Shown here: positions 8,807-17,405 of the stretch, one piece after another
Layout of the letters: each line of letters opens with the position of its first letter
Position numbering within the stretch: position 1 is the stretch's first letter
NCBI GenBank assembly: GCA_030388725.1
Contig: CP128857.1
Location: forward strand, 1,612,001-1,676,000
DNA: 64,000 nucleotides
Direction of reading: 5' to 3'
From: Prodigiosinella aquatilis
GTDB taxonomy: Bacteria > Pseudomonadota > Gammaproteobacteria > Enterobacterales > Enterobacteriaceae
The notes under the pieces: model-generated
The model's input: the letters and a program-made list of their open reading frames with translations, nothing else
Database searches by the model: none
What the model was told of the DNA's origin: nothing
Made by a program: the position numbers and the translations under genes

Positions 8807-9994
8807 TCAGGTTTCACGGGGTAATGTAATTACAATGGTGAGTCCTTTCCCTTGTACAGAAACAGCGTGAATGGTTCCAGCGTGAGCCGTAATGATGGCT
8901 GACGCAATGGATAATCCTAACCCACTGCCACCGGAATGCCGTCCCCGAGAATGCTCCGCACGCCAGAAGCGATCGAATAGCATTGGCAGCGAGTCGCGAT
9001 CAATGCCCTGACCGTGGTCGGAGAGACTGATTACCCACTGATGTTCCTGTTCGATGACGTGGATGCCCAAATATTTCCCTTCACTTGCATAGCTCAGTAC
9101 GTTTTCTATCAGGATGGAAAACACCTGCCCCAATCGCTCAAGATCGGCTACGCAAAATTCAGTTTGTTCAATATGTTGCTGGATGCAAAAACCGGCGGCC
9201 TCCAGTTGTGGTCGATACCAGGAAAGTCTTTCTGAAATCACCTCCTCCAGATAGAAAGGTGTTTTAACCAGTATGAGTTGTCCCGCTCTGGCAAGGGAAA
9301 GAAAGTGAAGATCCTGAATCACATGGTTGAGCTGCTCAAGCTGTTTAATTACCATAGTTAGCTGGGCGTTTTGCAGTGGGAAAACACCATCGATCATACC
9401 TTGTATTCTCCCCATGGCTGCATTGAGCGGTGTGCGGAGTTCGTGCGCCAGGGCGGCACTGGACTCACGCAATTCACGTTCATAACGCTCCAGTTGTGTG
9501 GTCATTTGATTAAAATCATTAGCCAACAGGGTGAGCTCCAGGGGGGCTTGCTCAACGATCTGTGTTCGGGTATCAAATTTACCCTGTGTCACCTCCCGCG
9601 CTGAACGGGCAATATACGAAAATTGCTGGGATAAAGGCCGAGCCCGCCATAAACCCAGTATTACAATGATTGGTAGTGCGATAAGCACCAGAATAGCCAA
9701 TGCTCGCCAGTCACTGCCGGTGATGTTAGGGGAAGAAAACGCCTTGCCATAATACTGATCGGTTATCTGGTGATAACGGGGATTAGTGTAATCCTGGCGT
9801 GCGATGAGTGCCTTGAACTCCGCCCTGACCGTTTCTGGCATGTGTTGCGTAACATAGGCGTTCCACAAGGCAAAACGCAGCCACATACAGGCTGCTATCA
9901 CGATGATCGCGCCGATAGCGAGCGAGAGAATACGCAAGCACAACCATCGCCATAATGATGTTTTTTCTGACAAGCAAGCGAGTTTTTTCATCAT
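8807..9994 (-). CDS. Two-component sensor histidine kinase (BaeS-like), pump 1
   Basis: This 395-residue inner-membrane kinase has an N-terminal helix (about 20-45), a periplasmic loop to about 108, a second helix and a HAMP linker. The H-box ALAHELRTPLNAAMG near 185 contains the phospho-accepting His. ATP-binding motifs follow: N-box IENVLSYASE near 295, then DHGQGI and SGGSGLGLSIA near 360. The regulator gene lies 3 bases upstream, so both are co-transcribed. The pair is divergent from the MipA and RND efflux genes, which suggests it senses an envelope stress or toxic compound and activates that export system. Signal unknown. It is a paralogue of the kinase at 23093-24181. Confidence 0.88.
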   Translation of the reverse strand: MMKKLACLSEKTSLWRWLCLRILSLAIGAIIVIAACMWLRFALWNAYVTQHMPETVRAEFKALIARQDYTNPRYHQITDQYYGKAFSSPNITGSDWRALAILVLIALPIIVILGLWRARPLSQQFSYIARSAREVTQGKFDTRTQIVEQAPLELTLLANDFNQMTTQLERYERELRESSAALAHELRTPLNAAMGRIQGMIDGVFPLQNAQLTMVIKQLEQLNHVIQDLHFLSLARAGQLILVKTPFYLEEVISERLSWYRPQLEAAGFCIQQHIEQTEFCVADLERLGQVFSILIENVLSYASEGKYLGIHVIEQEHQWVISLSDHGQGIDRDSLPMLFDRFWRAEHSRGRHSGGSGLGLSIASAIITAHAGTIHAVSVQGKGLTIVITLPRET

Positions 9995-9997
9995 TTC

Positions 9998-10687
9998 TCA
10001 CCGAAACCGATAGCCCACGGCCCTAACCGTGACCAGAACGTTTACCATACTGTGGGCATTCAGTTTTTTTCTGAGATTATGGACATGGGTATCGACAACC
10101 CGTTCGAGTGCGTCACTTTCCGGCAGGCAGGCTCCGAGTAATTCACTACGGGTAAATGCCCGGTTGGGCGCTCTCAATAGTGTGGCAAGAATATTGAATT
10201 CGGTCGGAGTAAGATCCAGCGTTATTGTTTCCGACGACGGTGGCGTAATTCGGGCGGTCACTGAGGCAAGATCGACCGACAAATTTTCGAAAGTCAGTAC
10301 ATCGTCTTTTGGCGCACTATAGTTTACGCGTCGCAGTACCGCATGCACTCGGGCAACCACTTCTTGTGGATTGTAGGGTTTGACCACGTAATCATCGGCC
10401 CCGTAGCGCAGTGCGCCTATTCTTTCCGGTTCATCACCGATGGCGGTTACCATAATGACGGGAATATTACCGTGCTTGCGTAATGCGGACAGCACCTCTG
10501 AACCATTCATTTTGGGTAGCATGATATCAAGCAAGACCAGATCGGGTTTCCCGCTTAACGCCATGTCAAGACCACTCTGCCCGTCAGTGGCAATAGAAAC
10601 CTGATAGCCGTCACGTCGCAGATAAGCTTCAAGTATGCTGGCTGAATCCCTGTCATCTTCAATAATCAGAACGCGCTTTTCCGTCAT
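9998..10687 (-). CDS. OmpR-family response regulator (BaeR-like), pump 1
   Basis: A 229-residue regulator: the receiver has acidic Asp residues in IIEDDRDSA, the phospho-acceptor Asp in DLVLLDIMLPKMNG near 54, VMVTA near 84 and the KPYNPQEVV lysine near 105. The C-terminal winged helix (about 130-229) ends with the recognition helix DTHVHNLRKKL. The gene starts 150 bases from the divergent mipA-like gene; the shared gap 10688-10837 probably contains its binding sites. Sequence and organisation resemble BaeR, CreB and the AdeR/SmeR efflux regulators. The target efflux operon is inferred from position. Confidence 0.88.
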   Translation of the reverse strand: MTEKRVLIIEDDRDSASILEAYLRRDGYQVSIATDGQSGLDMALSGKPDLVLLDIMLPKMNGSEVLSALRKHGNIPVIMVTAIGDEPERIGALRYGADDYVVKPYNPQEVVARVHAVLRRVNYSAPKDDVLTFENLSVDLASVTARITPPSSETITLDLTPTEFNILATLLRAPNRAFTRSELLGACLPESDALERVVDTHVHNLRKKLNAHSMVNVLVTVRAVGYRFR

Positions 10688-10837
10688 GTTTCACCTCTTG
10701 ATGAAATCTTAAAGAACCACAAAACGTTTCTTGACTTAATACCCGCATAATCGCTGCCGACACAGGGGTACGTAAAAAGCAATGCGGATCCTGATGTGTC
10801 AAATTTTTGAGATTATCGCTCAAGACAAGGAAATGGT

Positions 10838-11650
10838 GTGAAAATCAAAAAAATTATTCCGGTGATGGTGCTGCCGGTCATCTGCCTATTACCACTATCC
10901 TCTGCCTGTGCCGCAGATATGTCGTCAGCCTTCTGGGGAGATCATACCGCAGTGGCCGTCGGCATTGCCGCCAGGAACGCGCCACGTTATACCGGTTCAA
11001 GTCAGCGTCAGAACAGTGTATTGCCAATAGTGCAGATACAGCGAGGTGCGTTGTACGTTGATTCAACGCATGGCATTGGCTGGCAGTGGCAGTCTTCCGC
11101 GGGATTTTATCTTGATCATTCCATCGGGTATGACCCGGGACGGGCCGATAAAAATAATAACTGGCGACCCGGCGCGAACCGATTACGAGGCATGGGAAGC
11201 ATCAACGGGGCTGTCACCACGACATTGATTGCAGGATATCAGTTCGCTCCGTGGCTCGCTGCGGAAGTAAGCGGTGAATTCGCTCTGAGTGAACGCGAAA
11301 GGGGGAATCAATATCGCGCCGGGCTGAAGAGTACTGTCTGGCAGTCTGTATCCACCAGTGACACGGTTTCGCTGAGTGCTGATGCACTTTTTGGTGATTC
11401 CCGTTTCACCAACATCTATTACGGCGTCACGGAACAACAACATGCCCGAACGGGGTTGGCTGCTTATCATCCGGGGCGCGGTGTTTATGGCTATGCGTTG
11501 GGAATTGACTGGGAGCATCAGTTCACACCTCATTGGGCGACCAACGTGTCGCTGTCGTCTCTCTGGCTGAACAATAACGTGGCTAAAAGTCCAGTGGTGG
11601 AAAAGCGAAGTAATACCGAGGCAAACATGGCTGTTCTGTATAGCTTTTAA
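10838..11650 (+). CDS. MipA/OmpV-family outer membrane protein
   Basis: A 270-residue protein with a Sec signal peptide (KIIPVMVLPVICLLPLSSACAAD, cleavage near residue 26). The mature part is made of alternating amphipathic strands and ends in an aromatic residue (AVLYSF), as outer-membrane barrels do. Motifs such as APRYTGSS and DHSIGYDPG fit the MipA/OmpV family. Family members act as scaffolds for murein enzymes (MipA) or as small barrels of uncertain permeability. It begins with GTG, with AAGGAAA upstream. It is the first gene divergent from the two-component system and is followed by an RND pair, suggesting induction together with efflux. Confidence 0.85.
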   Translation: MKIKKIIPVMVLPVICLLPLSSACAADMSSAFWGDHTAVAVGIAARNAPRYTGSSQRQNSVLPIVQIQRGALYVDSTHGIGWQWQSSAGFYLDHSIGYDPGRADKNNNWRPGANRLRGMGSINGAVTTTLIAGYQFAPWLAAEVSGEFALSERERGNQYRAGLKSTVWQSVSTSDTVSLSADALFGDSRFTNIYYGVTEQQHARTGLAAYHPGRGVYGYALGIDWEHQFTPHWATNVSLSSLWLNNNVAKSPVVEKRSNTEANMAVLYSF

Positions 11651-11674
11651 TGCAGACAAGTGGAATAGACTGCT

Positions 11675-12799
11675 ATGACAATGATATATCGTGACTTACT
11701 TTTCTGTCTGACACGCATCGCGCAACCGGTTGTCCGTACGCTTCTGCTCGTGTCCGGTGTCCTTCTTGCTGGCTGTCATGATGCCGAGAATCCTTCTGCT
11801 ACTCCCGTTCCGAGAGTGGTGAAAACGGTTATCGCCGAACCGCTTGATGGCGGTGAACTCGTCACGTTGACCGGTGAAATTCGTCCGCATATGGAAACTG
11901 CGCTGGGGTTTCGACTGGATGGACGTATTCTCACTCGCTTGGTTGATGTAGGCGCGGTCGTAAAAGCGGGTGATCTGATGGCGACACTTGACCCACGCGA
12001 CAGCGAGAATCAGCTTCAGAGCGCACAGGCTAGCCTGCAAAGTGCAGTATCGGCAGAGCGTCTGGCCGGGATCAATTTAAATCGGATGAAAAAATTGGCA
12101 CCGAGTGGTGCGATAGCCCGTGTACAGCTTGATGAGGCTCAGTCCACCTGGGAAGCCGCTGTCGCTCGCCGTGAGAGCGCACAGTCCACTCTTAAAGGGG
12201 CGAAGGAACGGTGTAGCTTTACACAGCTGGTTGCACCGCAGGCGGGCGTTGTGACTTCCGTCAGCGGCAATCCCGGTCAAGTGGTCAGCGCCGGTCAGGA
12301 AGTGATCAAACTGGCGGCTCTTTCAGGGCGTGATGCGGTGTTTGATGTGTCTGAACAGTTGATTGACAGTGGTCTTACCGATCCGGTTGTGACGGTATCG
12401 CTAATCTCCGATCCCTCGGTCAAGGGGACGGGACATGTTCGTGATGTCAGCCCACAGGCTGATCCGGTTACCCGAACTTACCGGGTGCGCATCGCGTTGG
12501 ATAATCCATCGGCGGCGCTGGTTTTCGGTGCTACCGTCCTCGGTTCGGTTCAACTACCCGGTGCTGCGAGTTTTCCGCTTCCGGCCTCTGCATTGAGCCG
12601 CCAAGGGGATCAGCCCGCAGTTTATGTCGTCAACCCGGTGACTCAATTGTTGCGTCTACAGCCGATTGGCGTTGCCCGTTATAGCAAAACACAGATTTTT
12701 GTCTCTACCGGTCTGGTGGCGGGTGATCGGGTAGTTACTGCCGGTGTAAGCAAACTGCGTCCGGGTGAAAAAGTATTGCTGGATGGAGAATCACACTGA
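11675..12799 (+). CDS. RND efflux periplasmic adaptor (membrane fusion lipoprotein), pump 1
   Basis: A 374-residue adaptor with a lipoprotein signal ending in LLAGC (Cys near 34). A barrel-sandwich lipoyl half follows (RLDGRILTRLVDVGAVVKAGDLMATLD), a coiled-coil hairpin at about 105-165 rich in Ala/Gln/Ser, the second lipoyl half (VVTSVSGNPGQVVSAGQEV), a beta-barrel and a membrane-proximal domain. It links the inner-membrane RND transporter to an outer-membrane duct. It is 24 bases downstream of the mipA-like gene and its stop overlaps the transporter start (TGATG). No outer-membrane factor is encoded nearby, so TolC is the likely partner. Confidence 0.9.
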   Translation: MTMIYRDLLFCLTRIAQPVVRTLLLVSGVLLAGCHDAENPSATPVPRVVKTVIAEPLDGGELVTLTGEIRPHMETALGFRLDGRILTRLVDVGAVVKAGDLMATLDPRDSENQLQSAQASLQSAVSAERLAGINLNRMKKLAPSGAIARVQLDEAQSTWEAAVARRESAQSTLKGAKERCSFTQLVAPQAGVVTSVSGNPGQVVSAGQEVIKLAALSGRDAVFDVSEQLIDSGLTDPVVTVSLISDPSVKGTGHVRDVSPQADPVTRTYRVRIALDNPSAALVFGATVLGSVQLPGAASFPLPASALSRQGDQPAVYVVNPVTQLLRLQPIGVARYSKTQIFVSTGLVAGDRVVTAGVSKLRPGEKVLLDGESH

Positions 12800-15700
12800 T
12801 GTTTTCCGGTCCGCATTCGCCGATGAAAGGGCAGTTTAATCTTTCAGCCTGGGCATTGGCCCATCAACAGCTGGTGGCGTTTTTGATGTTGGTGGTGATG
12901 GTCGCCGGCGTGATGAGTTATGAACGTCTGCCGCGTAATGAAGACCCGGCCTTTACGATCAAAACTGCCGTGGTGTCGGCAAACTGGCCGGGTGCAACGG
13001 TGAAAGACACACTTAATTTTGTCACAGATACGCTGGAGAAGAAGTTACAGGAAACACCTTATCTTGATTATCTTGAGAGCTACACCCGTGCCGGAGAGAC
13101 GGTGGTTTTCGTTAATCTGCGTGATGATGTACCGCCAGCTTCGGTACCTGATATCTGGTACACCATCCGCAAAAAAATGACGGATGTTGCCGCGTCACTG
13201 CCTGAAGGTGTAAGCACACCCGCTGTCAATGACGAGTTTGGTGACACGTTTGGCACGATTTATGGCTTTACTGCTGACGGTTATTCATCGCGTGAATTAC
13301 GCGATAAGGTCGACGATATCCGTACTGAACTGCTGACCCTTCCGGATATCGGTAAAATTGAGATGCTGGGTGTCGAGGAAGAGCAAATCGTCATCGCATT
13401 TTCACCGCGCCAGCTGGCAGGGCTGGGATTGAGTCTCCAACAGGTGATTGACACACTCAAGGCGCAGAATGCAGTGACCCCGGCAGGCGTCATCCGCACC
13501 GGTAGTGATAAGGTCGCACTGCATGTCAGCGGGGCATTTGTTTCTGAACAGAGCTTGCGTCAGGTGACATTGCACGTCGGGGGGCGTTTTATTCCGTTGA
13601 CTGATATCGCGACAATTACCCGTGAAACAGCAGAACCTCCAGCGCCAACGTTCCGTGTCAATGGCGAAAAAGCCATCGGTTTAGCCATTTCCATGGCACC
13701 GACCGGAAATATACTCGATTTCGGTCAGGCGATACGGGATCGCATGAAGCGCATTGTCGCCCAGCTGCCGCACGGGATTGAGGCCGTCAAGGTGGCAGAT
13801 CAGTCGGCGGTGGTTAAAAACGCAGTGAACGGATTTATCCAGGTGTTGATGGAAGCTATTGGTATTGTCCTGGCGGTGTCTTTCGTCTCGCTTGGTAGCC
13901 GGGCAGGATTAGTGGTAGCCGCATCGATACCTATTGTATTGGCGATGACGTTTACCGGTATGGAGATCGCTGGTATTGGGTTACAGCGTATTTCGCTTGG
14001 TGCGTTGATTATCGCTCTGGGGCTGTTGGTCGATGATGCCATGATTACTGTTGAAGCTATGGTATCCCGTCTGGAAGAGGGATGGAGTCTGCAACGGGCG
14101 GCAGCCTCGGCCTATGAAAGCACGGCGTTTCCGATGTTAACCGGAACGCTGGTGATGATTGCCGGTTTTATTCCGGTGGGGTTTGCGGCGTCCAGTGCCG
14201 GAGAATACTGTTTTTCGCTGTTCGTGGTCGTGCTGTTGGCATTGCTCAGTTCCTGGATTGTGGCGATTCTGTTTTCACCCTTACTGGGTGTCTGGCTACT
14301 GCCCGCCACGTCGGTAATTCATCAGACTGGCCGTGGTCGTTTGACCAACTGGTATGAACGCCTACTGTGTTATGTCCTGAATCACCGGGCTCAAACCATA
14401 TCGATTGCCGTGGCTATGCTTCTTGCCGCCGTATTTGGTGCAACTCGGCTCGAAGGCGAGTTTTTCCCGGCATCGGATCGTACTGAATTACTGGTCAGTT
14501 TGACACTGCCGACAAACGTGTCTCAATCTGCAACCGCACGGCAGGCATTGCGACTGGAGAAAATACTCAGCAATGATCCAGATGTGGATCATTTCTCAAC
14601 CTATATCGGATCGGGTGCAGTGCGCTTTTATCTGCCGATGGATGTGTTACTGGGCCATGAAAATATTGCTCAGTTGGTGGTGGTCGCCAAGAGCCTGAAA
14701 GCACGTGATGTGTTACAAGCACGGCTAGATCGAGTGATGGAAAGCGATTTCGGTAACCTGGTAACACGGGTGTCTCCGCTGGAACTGGGGCCACCGGTCG
14801 GCTGGCCGCTCAAATATCGGGTCAGTGGACCAGATGTTGAGCGGGTACGCGATATTGCTTTAAAGCTTGCCAGCCTGATTGGCAAGCACCCCGGCACACG
14901 GGATATTAATCTGACGGCGGGTGAGCCGGAGCGCTCGGTGAACGTGAAGCTTAACCAAACCGAAGCGCGTGCAGTCGGTTTGAGTTCTCAGGAGGTTGCC
15001 AGTGAGTTAGCCGCTATTTTCTCCGGCACAACGCTTACTACCGTACGTGACGGTAACCGGTTGGTTGATGTTGTCATCCGGGGGAGACAGGATGAGCGGC
15101 AGGATGTGGCGACAGTGGCCAATCTGCAAATCCCCACGGCGGATGGGCATGTTGTGCCGCTCCGTCAGATAGCCTCGGTGACTTATGGTGTCGATGACCC
15201 GATTATCTGGCGTCGTCAGCGTGAGCCCTTTATCAGTGTGCAACTGGATGTGGCTCCAGGCCTGCGTGCTCAAACGGTCTCTGCCGATCTGGCGGCGACA
15301 ATTGATCAGTATCGGGCCACATTGCCAGTGGGATATCGTATTCAGGAAGGTGGGGTGGTTATCGAGTCTGACAAAGGCAATTGCTCGGTGTATGCCGTTC
15401 TGCCGGTGACGGTGCTGGTTATGCTGATATTGCTGATGATTCAACTACAGCGTTTTTCCCGGATGATCCTGGCGTTCCTGACGGCGCCCTTCGGGCTGAT
15501 TGGTGTGGTGGCCACGATGTTGCCGACCGGTACGCCAATGGGATTCGTTGCCCTGTTGGGGGTGATTGCGCTGGCGGGGATGATTATCCGTAATGCGGTT
15601 ATTCTTATCAGTGAAGTAGACCGCAATATATGCAGTGGTGCGGCGGCGCAGACGGCCATTATTGAGGCGGCTCGTCACCGGTCACGCCCCATTCTGCTCA

Positions 15701-15864
15701 CCGCCTGTGCGGCAATTCTCGGTATGATTCCTATTGCTCATCAGGTGTTTTGGGGGCCGATGGCGTATGCCATTATTGGCGGGTTGCTGGTGGCCACGAT
15801 CTTTACGCTGACGGTATTACCCGCGGCGCTGAGTTTACTGATGCAATGGGAAGGGCAAAAGTGA
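12799..15864 (+). CDS. RND multidrug efflux transporter (TriC/MexK-like), pump 1
   Basis: A 1021-residue proton-driven exporter with the two-fold RND layout: a first membrane helix at about 15-33, a large periplasmic loop, helices 2-6, and the same again from about 530. The proton relay is seen in GLLVDDAMITVEAM (paired Asp) near 410. The opening (WALAHQQLVAFLMLVVMVAGVMSY and YERLPRNEDPAF) is that of the TriC/MexK-like branch rather than AcrB. Substrate unknown; relatives export biocides and drugs. It is translationally coupled to the adaptor and ends the operon. Regulation by the divergent two-component pair is inferred. Confidence 0.92.
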   Translation: MFSGPHSPMKGQFNLSAWALAHQQLVAFLMLVVMVAGVMSYERLPRNEDPAFTIKTAVVSANWPGATVKDTLNFVTDTLEKKLQETPYLDYLESYTRAGETVVFVNLRDDVPPASVPDIWYTIRKKMTDVAASLPEGVSTPAVNDEFGDTFGTIYGFTADGYSSRELRDKVDDIRTELLTLPDIGKIEMLGVEEEQIVIAFSPRQLAGLGLSLQQVIDTLKAQNAVTPAGVIRTGSDKVALHVSGAFVSEQSLRQVTLHVGGRFIPLTDIATITRETAEPPAPTFRVNGEKAIGLAISMAPTGNILDFGQAIRDRMKRIVAQLPHGIEAVKVADQSAVVKNAVNGFIQVLMEAIGIVLAVSFVSLGSRAGLVVAASIPIVLAMTFTGMEIAGIGLQRISLGALIIALGLLVDDAMITVEAMVSRLEEGWSLQRAAASAYESTAFPMLTGTLVMIAGFIPVGFAASSAGEYCFSLFVVVLLALLSSWIVAILFSPLLGVWLLPATSVIHQTGRGRLTNWYERLLCYVLNHRAQTISIAVAMLLAAVFGATRLEGEFFPASDRTELLVSLTLPTNVSQSATARQALRLEKILSNDPDVDHFSTYIGSGAVRFYLPMDVLLGHENIAQLVVVAKSLKARDVLQARLDRVMESDFGNLVTRVSPLELGPPVGWPLKYRVSGPDVERVRDIALKLASLIGKHPGTRDINLTAGEPERSVNVKLNQTEARAVGLSSQEVASELAAIFSGTTLTTVRDGNRLVDVVIRGRQDERQDVATVANLQIPTADGHVVPLRQIASVTYGVDDPIIWRRQREPFISVQLDVAPGLRAQTVSADLAATIDQYRATLPVGYRIQEGGVVIESDKGNCSVYAVLPVTVLVMLILLMIQLQRFSRMILAFLTAPFGLIGVVATMLPTGTPMGFVALLGVIALAGMIIRNAVILISEVDRNICSGAAAQTAIIEAARHRSRPILLTACAAILGMIPIAHQVFWGPMAYAIIGGLLVATIFTLTVLPAALSLLMQWEGQK

Positions 15865-15889
15865 TGTCGCCGGCCTGTGTTTGTCGTTT

Positions 15890-16070
15890 GATACCCAGCA
15901 GCTGGCAATATGCAGGAAAACAGCGATAGCGCTGATGATCTGAGGTATTTTACCATTGCGAAACACGCCATCTACTGCGCTACAGGAAAGACAGATAACA
16001 TCAATACTTGCCATCGAAACTGCCTCCAAAAGGTATGACTAAGTATCAATTAATATGTTGGCATCATCTC
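15890..16070 (-). mobile_element. Decayed IS1-family left end with insA fragment
   Basis: Read on the minus strand, GATGATGCCAACATATTAAT just inside 16070 resembles the IS1 terminal repeat (GGTGATGCTGCCAACTTACT). It is followed by GGAGG and an ATG at 16014. The encoded start MASIDVICLSCSAVDG then VFRNGK matches the IS1 InsA zinc-finger N-terminus (MASVSISCPSCSATDGV-RNGK), including both cysteines of the first CxxC. After about 22 codons similarity continues at DNA level (ATCAGCGCTATC) but the frame is lost. The inner limit near 15890 is approximate. The rest of the gap 15865-16223 holds only the promoter region of the next operon. Confidence 0.8.
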
Positions 16071-16223
16071 TGCTATTCAAAGAGGCGGTATCTACGTTAA
16101 ATGCCGGCCATATATACCGGTTTTCATTTAATTTACTCTCTCCATCATGCTTCCACATATATCCAACTTAAACTCCATTTTCATTTTGCATAATGTGACT
16201 CTTTCCAGAAAAACCGATGTTGA

Positions 16224-17405
16224 ATGGATATGAAAATGTACTGGTGGCGATGCAATATTGGAGTGGTTTGTCTGGCGGTATTGATATTAGCTGGATGCGA
16301 CGAGCCTGAGCAGGAACTCATAGATACACCCACCCAGGTCTCTGTCATGACGCTGGTGGCGACCAAAGTGGATTTAACCGATGAACTGCCTGGTCGTGTC
16401 GCTGCGGTGCGTACGGCGGAAATCCGCGCTCAGGTGAGCGGAATCGTTCAGCACCGCCTGTTTGAACAGGGGGCTGAAATCAAAGCCGGCCAACCGCTGT
16501 TCCAGATTAACCCGGCTCCTTTTAAGGCTGATGTGGATATAGCGTCGGCTGCTTTGCAACGCACCGAGGCCGCGTATGTACGCGCAAAAGTGTATGTGAG
16601 ACGTCTGCATCCCTTGGTAGCCACCAACGCCGTTAGCCATCAGGTATATGACGATGCGGTCGCACAACGCGATCAGACTGCCGCCGAGGTGGCAGCGGCC
16701 CGGGCCACTCTGGTGCGTAGACGTCTGGATTTGACATTCGCTACGGTGGATGCACCCATTTCAGGGCGTATCGATCAGGCGCTGGTCACTGAGGGCGCAC
16801 TGGTGGGGACGTCCGACACCAATCCCATGGCTCGCATTCAGCAAATCGATCAAGTTTATGTTGACGTGAGGCAACCGGCGTCTACGTTGGAATCCTTGCG
16901 TGGCGTGTTCGCCGCAGCAAATCCGGCTGACAGTCACGGCCTGCCGGTGGCCATTCTTCGTAATAACGGTGATGCTTATCCGGTTAACGGCCGCATCCTG
17001 TTCTCGGGCATTAATGTGGATGCCAGCACTGGCGACGTACTGCTACGCATTCTGGTGGACAACCCGCAAAGATTGCTGTTGCCCGGCATGTTTGTGCGGG
17101 CCCGTGTGCCGCACGGGAGCTATGCCGAGGCACTATTGGTGCCGCAGCAGGCGGTGGTGCGGAATGGGGAGGGTGCCTATATTTGGGTCGTAGACGAGAA
17201 TAGGCGGGCACATTTGGTATTAGTACGGCTCGGCGAACTGGTGAGACGCCAATACCTTATCCTTACAGGTTTGCATGCTGGTCAGAACATTGTGGTTGAA
17301 GGGATGGATCGGTTGGCGGAGGGGGTCGAAGTGGCGTCTTCCCCATGGCAGACCATGCCTCCTCGCTCACGTCACAATCTGTTAAGCCATCGAGAGATTT
17401 CGTGA
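16224..17405 (+). CDS. RND efflux periplasmic adaptor (AcrA-like lipoprotein), pump 2
   Basis: A 393-residue membrane-fusion protein with a lipobox LILAGC (Cys near 25). Lipoyl halves are seen at about 65-100 (GRVAAVRTAEIRAQVSGIVQ) and 175-205 (VDAPISGRIDQALVTEGALV), separated by a coiled coil (AYVRAKVYVRRLHPLVATNA). The beta-barrel and membrane-proximal parts follow. Features match the AcrA/MexA/AdeA group. Its TGA overlaps the transporter ATG by one base. It begins just inside the IS1 remnant at 15890-16070. No outer-membrane factor accompanies the pair, so a resident TolC must serve. Induction is probably by the two-component system downstream. Confidence 0.9.
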   Translation: MDMKMYWWRCNIGVVCLAVLILAGCDEPEQELIDTPTQVSVMTLVATKVDLTDELPGRVAAVRTAEIRAQVSGIVQHRLFEQGAEIKAGQPLFQINPAPFKADVDIASAALQRTEAAYVRAKVYVRRLHPLVATNAVSHQVYDDAVAQRDQTAAEVAAARATLVRRRLDLTFATVDAPISGRIDQALVTEGALVGTSDTNPMARIQQIDQVYVDVRQPASTLESLRGVFAAANPADSHGLPVAILRNNGDAYPVNGRILFSGINVDASTGDVLLRILVDNPQRLLLPGMFVRARVPHGSYAEALLVPQQAVVRNGEGAYIWVVDENRRAHLVLVRLGELVRRQYLILTGLHAGQNIVVEGMDRLAEGVEVASSPWQTMPPRSRHNLLSHREIS